DNA from: Tritrichomonas foetus | Lineage: Eukaryota; Parabasalia; Tritrichomonadida; Tritrichomonadidae | Reading direction: 5' to 3' | Length of the DNA stretch: 14,308 bases | Assembly: GCA_001839685.1 (NCBI GenBank) | Contig: MLAK01000975.1 | Span: 1 to 14,308, forward strand | Shown here: positions 7,725 through 14,308 of the stretch, one piece after another | Numbering within the stretch: position 1 is the first letter of the stretch | Layout of the letters: every line of letters starts with the position of its first letter | Made by a program: the position numbers and the translations under genes | Notes under the pieces: generated by a model | The model's input: the letters and a program-made list of their open reading frames with translations, nothing else | What the model was told of the DNA's origin: nothing | Databases searched by the model: none

Positions 7725-8432
7725 GATGAATGCTTGATGTAGCTAAATTTTAATTAAAATTTTTGATTTCGCAGAAATTTTATTTTGTGAAGAATAATTA
7801 AACCCCTTTTGAACTTTTTGATAGATTATCGGCAAAATTACCATTTTCATCCTTAAGAAAATTGAATACGTTTAACAAACGTAACTAACGATAAATGAAT
7901 TTTGAATAGATTACATCAATACAAAAGAAAAACTTGACATATAAAATCGCATTCAGTTATTTTAATATAAACAGTCATATTCGCAATTCGTAAAACAAGG
8001 ATATTTTTCGGGTAAAAAGATTCGCGAATAGGTGTATAACGGTTTGAATTTGATATATGTCATATTTAAATGAGATCTGTCATGATATTTATTCGACCAA
8101 GAAGAACAAAAAACAAAAAAAAAAAAATAACGAAAAAAGCAGAAATAAATCTATGACTATTTGGTCGACCACAGATCACCAGTTCTTTGCGGAAGTTTAT
8201 ATAACTGGAGCTTTTTCAATGATAAAAAAACGAATAAATAACGTGCATGTTGTATGGTTAACAATATTTTAGTTAACAATATATTATTCCTGTGGAATTC
8301 ATTTATCATACATATGAAATATGTAATTGAAGAATAGACAAATCACAATTTAAATAAAAGAAAATGAATGTTAATCAAATGAGAATAAAAACAAGTTATT
8401 TAGAATAAATACATATTGTTATCTACAATCAA
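7725..8432. other. Intergenic region between the exonuclease and TLDc genes
   Basis: AT-rich DNA holding the exonuclease promoter and the 3' flank of the TLDc gene. Apart from the small frame at 8057-8275, listed separately, I see nothing coding. The short direct repeat GTTAACAATAT occurs twice within about 20 bases near 8257-8283. Confidence 0.5.
8057..8275 (+). CDS. Small uncharacterised ORF, weakly SANT/Myb-like
   Basis: A 71-residue frame with an ATG and a TAG stop. The N-terminal third is a Lys/Asn run encoded by A-rich DNA. Residues about 35-57 (IWSTTDHQFF to GAFSMIKKR) show the W-x3-D-x3-F-x6-G-x-F-S-x-I pattern of the first part of a SANT/Myb repeat, as in TFIIIB B''. The last helix with its basic residues is missing and the spacing is one residue short. 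No initiator motif was found. It may be a fragment of a lost gene or chance; I do not assign a function. Confidence 0.25.
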
Positions 8433-9230
8433 TTAGTGAGGGACAATGTCCCACACTTCAATATCGGCTATTGTAAAATATCCACCATCAATCAGTGGAG
8501 GAGAATCAAATGTTGGACATTGTTCAGTAAAACCATTTTTCATAACATTATCTATCCAAATTGCCGCACCTAATTTCCCGCATGGTGAAGGGTCACCATT
8601 ATGGCATTTCATACTAATTGATGAATTTAGTCCTGATCCACCAATCATTATATCCTTTGATGATGCGCTAAAGATGAGATCATTTTTCATTGACCATTTA
8701 TAAACATTAGATTTCTTTTTTGTTTTCCAAGCGAAGTTATTTTCATCTCCTTTCTTACTTGTGTAGAAGTTGAAAACAAACGATTCACCTGAATTGATTA
8801 CATTTTTCTTTATTCCATCTGGCAAAAATGCACCAATGATTTCATTGTTTGATGTGAGAATAGCCAAAATGCAAGGAGCTCCATTTTTTGTTGCATCAAA
8901 TAATGTTTGGTAACTACAGCCATCCTTTGAAAGTGCATAAACAAGTTTCCAGCAATGCGATCTCATTCTCAAACAAAGATTTTTCCGAATCATTGTAATG
9001 TTCACCAAGTCGAATATTTTTGACTTTCCATACAATTTGAATTTGGAGGTGAAAGAATGAGACGGTAGAGAGTTTATTCTTTTTGCATTCGGAATATTCA
9101 CGTTTTTATTTTTTTCATGATTCAAATCAATTATTTCAGTGATATTTTCTTTGGCTTCTTGAATTAAACGTGAGGATGACCGAATCGGCATTTTAATTTC
9201 AGCTTTTCTTTGCTTTGAAAAGAAGTTCAT
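8433..9230 (-). CDS. Possible surviving TLDc-only protein
   Basis: The first in-frame ATG after the last internal stop is at 9230. Translation from there would give 265 residues: about 70 residues of Lys/Asn-rich linker, then the complete TLDc domain. The domain ends in IEVWDIVPH, two to three residues past the usual end of the fold, so the TAA at 8433-8435 is a natural stop. TLDc-only proteins exist in other eukaryotes. No initiator match was confirmed near this ATG, so expression is uncertain. Confidence 0.4.
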   Translation of the reverse strand: MNFFSKQRKAEIKMPIRSSSRLIQEAKENITEIIDLNHEKNKNVNIPNAKRINSLPSHSFTSKFKLYGKSKIFDLVNITMIRKNLCLRMRSHCWKLVYALSKDGCSYQTLFDATKNGAPCILAILTSNNEIIGAFLPDGIKKNVINSGESFVFNFYTSKKGDENNFAWKTKKKSNVYKWSMKNDLIFSASSKDIMIGGSGLNSSISMKCHNGDPSPCGKLGAAIWIDNVMKNGFTEQCPTFDSPPLIDGGYFTIADIEVWDIVPH

Positions 9231-9755
9231 CAAAAATTCAAGCGCATTCAATTCCGCGCGAGATGAAACAAATGAAATGTAATTGGTTGATGTTTGATCG
9301 AGGGGATCTGCAAGATAGCAAATCGTTAGGCGTGCTGGGGCGTCTTCGTAGATATTTTGAAAAAATTGATCCAAATTGGAATTAAACGGCGTTAATTTTG
9401 TATAGACGATAGAAACCAAATTAATTTCGATTTTGATTTGGTGCTTGGTGGCTGAATTTATTTGGCATTGTTTAAATATAATCAAATCATTATCGATGAT
9501 TACATTTCCAGGAACGTCTTTTAGCTTTTCTTAGAAACTGTAATTCGCATTTTCATGATTAATTGACTATAACATGACAGCTATTGAATGTTTCTAGTCA
9601 AGAAATTCGTGCAGACTTTCGATTTTGAGAATATCGCCGGGATTGACGATTGGCGGAAAGAGGTTGTTCATTACTTGCAGGCGACTAGGTGACATGTTGT
9701 ACATGAGAGCAATTTTCTAAAGAGTGTCACCTTCGGCGACAGTCACAGACGCCAT
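8433..9755 (-). pseudogene. OXR1-like LysM-TLDc protein, N-terminal part interrupted by four in-frame stops
   Basis: TLDc proteins such as OXR1/NCOA7 protect against oxidative stress, and several bind the V-ATPase. The frame from ATG 9755 to TAA 8433-8435 is 440 codons with no frameshift, but codons 13 (TAG, 9717-9719), 54 (TAG, 9594-9596), 63 (TAG, 9567-9569) and 75 (TAA, 9531-9533) are stops. Codons 4-46 form a well-kept LysM domain: VTVAEGDTL, then KIALMYNMSPSRLQVMNN, then VNPGDILKI. Codons about 78-150 (VPGNVIIDNDLIIF) look like the PH/GRAM-like segment seen in OXR1 relatives. The TLDc domain spans codons about 245-437 (start FDLVN, end IADIEVW) and is open throughout. The open part after codon 75 has no ATG until 9230, which would give 265 residues with a complete TLDc domain. 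All four stops are one C-to-T step from a Gln codon. Explanations include early decay of the 5' half, readthrough or assembly error. Neighbouring genes use TAA or TGA normally, so general code reassignment is unlikely. Confidence 0.8.
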
Positions 9756-9764
9756 AGAAGATGA

Positions 9765-10485
9765 CAATTGTAATTCGAGAATAAAGCCATTAGAAAATTA
9801 AATAAATTTAATTTTTCATTTTTTATTCGGCTGTATCAATTCAATAATAATCCCATATTATTATGAAAAAGGTATAGCGAAATCTGTATTTGAAAAGTCA
9901 TCTTCAAATTTGAATATAAAGTTTTCGTTATTTTTTCAATGTCCGTTGCTTAAAAAGCGAAACCAATCTCTATTATCAGAAATGTACCGATATCTTTCCA
10001 CCAGTAATAAATCAAAAAATATTAATTTGATATTAATCATATATTGTTTTTTCTCACATTTATTCACATAATAGAATGGAAAATTCCATTCATTCTAAAC
10101 CTGATTAATTTAATTTTGAAGATGAAATCTAGATTTATATCATAACAAACGTATTCATATCTGTTTATACATAAATGACAGATTATGAAAGTTAGATTTC
10201 ATGTTCATGTCGTACGAAACATAAATTTGATGCACAAACATTTTCTTCAACAGCATACCTCATCTGTTATATTCGCTTCATTCTTAAAAAGTATTGGAGT
10301 ATTTGATATAAAATGTTTATTCGTCGAGACATTCTAATGGCCAAAATGATTTTCATTTTCCACAATCATTTAAGGTATAAGTATAATCTCGAACCATAAT
10401 AAAAATTTAATTGTTAATCTCCAAAAAAAATGGAATGGTGGTAATTAAAATCCCGTGATACTTGCAATGAAAAAAATAAGGTCAA
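9765..10485. other. Intergenic region upstream of the LysM-TLDc gene
   Basis: AT-rich DNA without open frames above background. Upstream of the ATG at 9755 the minus strand reads TCATCTT (A at 9762), a near match to the initiator that fails at +3. Nothing else recognisable was seen. Confidence 0.45.
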
Positions 10486-10529
10486 AAAAAGGTCAAATGT
10501 AATTATGGGGATATGTAAATTTATATTTG

Positions 10530-10686
10530 CTGGTTCTTTGGGTCACTTCGACTTTGAGAAGGTGCGGTGAGTGATCACGGCGGAGGCATAAAGCAACTAG
10601 AGCTGTGACCACGCCCCAGAACCTCCTCCAACGGCCCAATCTATCAAAGGTGTCCCCAAATATCACTTCACATTTACATTTTTTTT
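10530..10686. other. GC-rich island, candidate structured RNA gene
   Basis: Bases 10561-10640 contain 48 G or C of 80, against flanks that are far more AT-rich. The patch is not coding in a convincing way: the minus-strand frame that crosses it (10493-10726) has T/A-run ends and no family resemblance. Complementary segments GGTCAC (10541-10546) and GTGACC (10605-10610), and GGAGG with CCTCC, allow stem formation. On the plus strand the island is followed by a T9 run ending near 10687, and on the minus strand by a T7 run near 10485-10491. Either could be an RNA polymerase III terminator. I compared it by eye with tRNA, U1-U6, SRP, RNase P and U3 and found no match. Strand and ends are unknown. 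Confidence 0.35.
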
Positions 10687-10803
10687 TCACATCAAATCTC
10701 AAATGAAAAAAAATAAAAAAAAACAATTAAGAACAAGACAGAAAACAAGGGTATAAAAGTTTCAATTTCATTGTGAAATTTTTATCTTTACTCGTTTATC
10801 CAT

Positions 10804-11484
10804 TCATTTATTCTCATCAAGAATCTTCTCAATTAATGCTTTGACTTCATCATAAACTGTGTCTGGATCTCTGTTTCCGTCGATCTTCACAGCCCTTCCC
10901 ATTGCGTCAAAGTGGTTGAACACCATTTCACTGATTTCGTGGAAAGTGGTGATTCTCTTCTTGATTGTTTCCGGATTATCATCAGCTCTTCCAGAAGTTT
11001 GACTTCTCGCGATGAGTCTGCTGATTAAAACGTCGTCTGGAACATCTAAGAAAAGTGCGCATTTGGCCTTGCATATTTTTGTTTCAAACGTTTCGGCTTG
11101 ATCTAATTTTCTTGGGAATCCATCAATCAAGTAGAGTTTCTTGTTTTGCGCGAGAATTTCTGCTTTGAGTAATTTTAAGATGATTTCTTGCGGAACGATA
11201 GCTCCCTGCTTCATTTGTTCGAGAATGAAATTTCCAGTTTCTGTTCCTTTCTCTGATTCTTTTCGGAGGAGGTCGCCTGCACTCATGTAACCAGTATCGA
11301 AATCGCGGATGATTCGCTCGCTTTGTGTGCCTTTTCCACTTCCAGGGCCACCAATCAAGAAAATAATAATTTTATCCTTGAAAAGATCTTTTTTGCTGGC
11401 TTTCTTATCGGCTGAAGTATTTTTCTCGGTGGCATCTTTCGGTTGTTCTGCTTCAACTGCTTTTTTCGAGTGTCCACACCCCAT
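10804..11484 (-). CDS. Nucleoside monophosphate kinase (adenylate/UMP-CMP kinase type), predicted dual-acylated
   Basis: This 226-residue enzyme transfers phosphate between ATP and a nucleoside monophosphate. The P-loop is GGPGSGKGT (45-53). The NMP-binding segment is YMSAGDLLR (66-74), and DGFPR lies at 121-125. The short LID is RSQTSGRADDNPETIKKR (160-177), the AK1/UMP-CMP kinase type without the long bacterial LID. SAGDLLR favours UMP-CMP kinase, but Gln129 after DGFPR and the following AETFE favour adenylate kinase, so the substrate is undecided. The first 35 residues are an extra Lys/Glu/Ala-rich extension beginning MGCGHSKK. Gly2 and Ser6 fit N-myristoylation, Cys3 could be palmitoylated, and the following lysines would aid membrane binding. 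The predicted location is therefore a membrane (plasma, flagellar or organellar), not bulk cytosol. The stop is TGA, preceded directly by TAAA. Confidence 0.93.
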   Translation of the reverse strand: MGCGHSKKAVEAEQPKDATEKNTSADKKASKKDLFKDKIIIFLIGGPGSGKGTQSERIIRDFDTGYMSAGDLLRKESEKGTETGNFILEQMKQGAIVPQEIILKLLKAEILAQNKKLYLIDGFPRKLDQAETFETKICKAKCALFLDVPDDVLISRLIARSQTSGRADDNPETIKKRITTFHEISEMVFNHFDAMGRAVKIDGNRDPDTVYDEVKALIEKILDENK

Positions 11485-12455
11485 TAGGAAGGTAAAGTAT
11501 TTTTGATGGGAAATTCAATACTCTATTTTCAATTCTTCAAATATATTATGTGAAATTCAATATATAAAAATTTTAGCAGTTTAATTGAATATATATGACA
11601 AAATAATTGATAGGAAAATAATCGTTATTTTCTATGTTATGAAAAATTGAATATATTCGAATACAAAAATTCAATGATATAATATGGAGAAAAAAACGGA
11701 TACTCATTTTTAAATCAATTACAACTTTTCTAGACAATATTCTGTGATTTTACGGATTTATTGTGAAGTTTTTTTGTGAAAGGATTTGTATTGTTTCTGA
11801 GTATATGCAAAATTTTCGGGCTGTACTCAATTCCCCATGGGAATTCCACATGAATTCAATTTTTCCACTTTTTCTATTNNGTTTTNTAGATTTTGAATAT
11901 GGTAATTCCAGATTTTCAATGCTCTAATATTTTCCACATGGTCTCTATTAAGTTAACACTGAGATTCTTAACCATATATATTATTCAGACTTTATTTTTA
12001 ACTAATCACATAAATACACTTCAGTGAAGATATATACGTTGAAAAATGTACCTAATATCACTTCCCATGTCAACCAAAGACTGTAGTCTCCAATTTATAT
12101 GATAATTACATGACCGCTTGGGAATAAGAACAATACTGACATTTTCAACTCAAAAATTTATAAATGATGTGAAACTACAACTATTTTTGAAACATAACTG
12201 TCATTAGTCAGAAGATATTTGTCAATTATATGTGAAATTGCAATTAGTAATTTTCATAATATCTTATTTTGGATTACTAGCTATATAGATTTTTAGTCTA
12301 TATGAATTGATACGCCGTTTAGATGGCAATCTATGTTACCATATTTATGTGTATCTTATGTTTTTATGACTAGTGTGAACTCAATATCATATTCATTAAA
12401 ACTATGTCCGAAAATAATATAGGCAGTAATAATAAAATTAAGTAAATAATAAATC

Positions 12456-12532
12456 AAGGAATCGTGTTTTGAGTAAATAGGGACATTTTAGTCGAAATCG
12501 TGATTCCTTCATCAAAGTGGTTGATTCACTTT
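12456..12532. repeat. Two adjacent hairpins
   Basis: AAGGAATC (12456-12463) pairs with GATTCCTT (12502-12509), and AAAGTG (12514-12519) pairs with CACTTT (12527-12532) around a 7-base loop. The stems are 8 and 6 bp and nearly contiguous. They may be part of a small RNA or chance; no family was recognised. Confidence 0.35.
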
Positions 12533-12611
12533 TGCTGCATTTGTATTTATTACTAACTTAGTGTAGCTTAAAATGGTAAATATCAAAGAATTGAAATTTG
12601 TGAGAGAATCT

Positions 12612-12638
12612 GAGTATCGATACTCGGGGATTAATCCC
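12612..12638. repeat. Two back-to-back perfect palindromes
   Basis: GAGTATCGATACTC (12612-12625) and GGGATTAATCCC (12627-12638) are both perfect palindromes, separated by one G. They are candidate protein-binding or cruciform sites. No gene start lies nearby. Confidence 0.6.
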
Positions 12639-13075
12639 AAAACAAATTTTCAATTAACTTCTTGAATGTATTAGATACATAATATATAATGACATATTAA
12701 AATTTCAAAATAGATTCATGGGCGAAGGGTCTTCTCGCATATTTAATGAAGGAACCAAGCAGACATGTTATGTGAAATTTTGATAGAATTAATATTAATT
12801 CTCACTAGCCTTATACTCAATCTCAGCTCAAATGAATCTTATTGCCTCTCGATAGATATCACATAAGCTACATATTGAAGCTAATTCATCGATATGTCCA
12901 GGACATTGTTGTTCTATCATTTCAGAAATTGACGTAGGATCAGTAAATTTTGTTGAAAATTGACCAATTAATAAGACCATTCAAAGTTATTGATTTCTAA
13001 TTCAGGTAATACTTTTTCTCTTGGAAAAAAGAATTATTCGCAATTAAACTTTATTTTCTCCTTTTAAAAATCTGG

Positions 13076-13083
13076 GATTGATT
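13076..13083 (+). repeat. Target site duplication, left copy
   Basis: GATTGATT, identical to 14258-14265 and directly abutting the left inverted repeat. The duplication is exactly 8 bp; extending either way breaks the match. Confidence 0.8.
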
Positions 13084-14257
13084 AAAGGTACTCCGGCTGA
13101 AAATACGTTATTTGGAAAAACAGTAAATTAGCTTTTTCACCGCAGTGAGCCAACATTTCTGAGCGCTAATATCAGGGCGTAAAAATCGCATGATACCTGA
13201 TGGTTTTAAACCGCGAAATCTCAGAAAAGTCGAAGAAAAATGTTATTTTCAAAAATCAATAATTTTCGAAATTTCTTTTAAAAATAAACCAAAGAGCGTC
13301 AAAATCGGGCAAAGGAGGCAGCAGAATCATTCACATCATCGGGACAGAAACAGACTTCCAAAACTTCCTGCGTGACTCAATACAGCAAATTATCTGATTT
13401 TCGTTTTTGCGGGAGTTGTAACCAAGCGAATTGCCTACAATCCAGTTATGATGAAATACCACTTGTCTGCTTCTTATCGTTTAAATTAATTAAAAATCTG
13501 TCTTTTGAATTTTTTTTTATTGTGATTTGAAATTTTTAATTTTTTATTTTCGGTACTTATCCGGAAAAAAATAGACTGTGAAAGAAGATATGAGTGTTTT
13601 GCGTGCATTCACTATCAAATTATTTCCATTTTGGAAAAACGGAAATAAATGATAATATATTCAAAATCACAATCTTATGATCTTGACCCAGAGATTCAAA
13701 AAGAGATCCTTATTCTGCGACATGACAATGTTTTATGCAACGTTCCGCTTTCTGTGCCGATATTAGAGAGAGATTATTTTTATGAGATTATTTTTGTGAA
13801 ATAATCATCATTGTTACACAGGTTCATGAGATTGGTGTTTTTATGAAATAATGAGATTATTTTTATGAATCCAAATGAATATTTGAAAGCTTATTTCAAA
13901 TTTGTGGATATTAGGGAAACTTCCAATTGATGAAGCTTGTCATAATACCAGTATCTTATATACATTTATAAACGATTTATATCAATGTCATGCGCCCATC
14001 GAGATCCCAAGAAAAGGGACTTAAAACAGAAGTGGTGAATCAATAACTTCTAGATATTATTCAAAATAATGTATTGAAAGTTTGAATATATTCTGAAAAA
14101 TTGTGAAATATGTGTAATAATAAAAAATTATCTCTATCCAACTTTTGGTAAGACCAAATCTTTTATAAAAATAAATTTACAATATTTTAACTCTTATTTT
14201 TACAATATTCCAAAATGATGTAATTTAATTGGTAGCTTTTTAAACCGGAGTACCTTT
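13084..14257. mobile_element. Non-autonomous DNA transposon, 13-bp TIRs and 8-bp TSD
   Basis: The left end AAAGGTACTCCGG (13084-13096) is the exact reverse complement of CCGGAGTACCTTT (14245-14257). Both are flanked directly by GATTGATT. The 1174-bp interior has no credible open frame, so the element would be a MITE-like or internally deleted copy mobilised by a transposase encoded elsewhere. An 8-bp duplication is typical of hAT and P elements and possible for Mutator-like elements; the terminal bases do not match the usual hAT CAGGG ends. An internal GGTACTTATCCGG at about 13552-13564 resembles the terminal sequence in direct orientation, perhaps a remnant of a nested or rearranged end. Neither the ends nor the TSD size match the 3.45-kb transposon, so the two are unlikely to share a transposase. 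Confidence 0.78.
13766..13868. repeat. Degenerate direct repeats inside the short element
   Basis: Variants of GAGATTATTTTTATGA recur at about 13770, 13783, 13827 and 13851, separated by irregular spacers. They lie in the right half of the non-autonomous element and may be simple expansion or binding-site clusters. Confidence 0.6.
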
Positions 14258-14265
14258 GATTGATT
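14258..14265 (+). repeat. Target site duplication, right copy
   Basis: GATTGATT, the direct repeat of the left copy, immediately outside the right inverted repeat. Confidence 0.8.
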
Positions 14266-14308
14266 CCTATAAAAAGTACACAACCTATGCTTCTACGCTT
14301 ATGATTTT

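Larger units (their letters stand above)
11485..13075. other. Long AT-rich non-coding region with unknown bases
   Basis: About 1.6 kb without credible open frames, tRNA or family signatures. The AK leader lies at its left end; TCAAAAA (11500-11506, minus) is 20 nt before the ATG but mismatches the initiator at +2. Unknown bases at 11879-11880 and 11886 show low-quality sequence. Small structures noted: paired hairpins at 12456-12532 and two adjacent palindromes at 12612-12638. Nothing else stands out. Confidence 0.5.

Noticed and set aside
8433..9485. A TLDc gene starting at 9485
   Set aside because: The codon there is TTG. The family sequence continues upstream to a LysM domain and an ATG at 9755, with intervening stops; the next ATG is at 9230.
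8433..9755. General reassignment of TAA/TAG to Gln
   Set aside because: The sialidase, exonuclease and transposase frames contain no internal TAR codons over hundreds of codons, and TAA sits at natural domain ends.
10493..10726. Minus-strand 77-residue frame across the GC island
   Set aside because: Its N-terminus is encoded by T runs, it has no recognisable family, and the GC content is better explained by an RNA or unknown element.
13190..13375. Plus-strand 61-residue frame in the short element
   Set aside because: Lys/Arg-rich translation of AT-rich DNA with no transposase motif.
1..14308. CRISPR arrays, tRNA or rRNA genes
   Set aside because: No regularly spaced repeats, no T-loop GGTTCRA with cloverleaf pairing and no rRNA core motifs were seen on either strand.

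Overview
The window looks like nuclear DNA of a parabasalid protist, most likely a Tritrichomonas-type trichomonad. The evidence is indirect. Intergenic DNA is very AT-rich, genes are single open frames with no obvious introns, and 5' leaders are very short. Initiator-like TCAYWWW motifs lie 10-20 nt before two start codons, and UAAA overlaps or abuts three stop codons; both are known trichomonad habits. The protein families present (surface sialidase, Asn-rich exonuclease, LysM-TLDc protein) also fit. The species cannot be fixed from the sequence alone. The window contains unknown bases (2836, 11879-11880, 11886).

Layout. 1-505: AT-rich DNA with a probable U4 snRNA-like sequence at about 231-360. 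506-2605 (+): a membrane-anchored GH33 sialidase with five Asp boxes and a complete set of candidate catalytic residues. 2789-6241: a 3.45-kb DNA transposon with perfect 18-bp inverted ends, each including TTAA. It carries one gene broken or frameshifted at a 9-A run near 3611-3619. That gene joins a coiled-coil N-terminus, a Mutator-like DDE transposase core and a C-terminal USP (peptidase C19) deubiquitinase-like domain. 6381-7712 (-): a DEDDy 3'-5' exonuclease between Asn-rich tails. 8433-9755 (-): an OXR1-like LysM-TLDc gene whose N-terminal 75 codons contain four in-frame TAG/TAA codons without any frameshift. About 10530-10660: a GC-rich island that may be a structured RNA. 10804-11484 (-): a short-LID nucleoside monophosphate kinase (adenylate or UMP-CMP type) with an N-terminal myristoylation/palmitoylation motif. 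11485-13075: AT-rich, without recognisable genes. 13084-14257: a 1.17-kb non-coding element with 13-bp inverted ends and a perfect 8-bp target duplication.

The host genes do not form a pathway: a surface glycosidase, a nuclease, a possible oxidation-resistance protein and a nucleotide kinase sit as independent units with their own short leaders. The most unusual system is the transposon, which appears to couple a Mutator-type transposase to a deubiquitinase fold in one polypeptide. The previously unmarked 8-bp-TSD element and the stop-interrupted LysM-TLDc gene are the next most interesting items. All family assignments are made by eye from motifs; no database search was possible.
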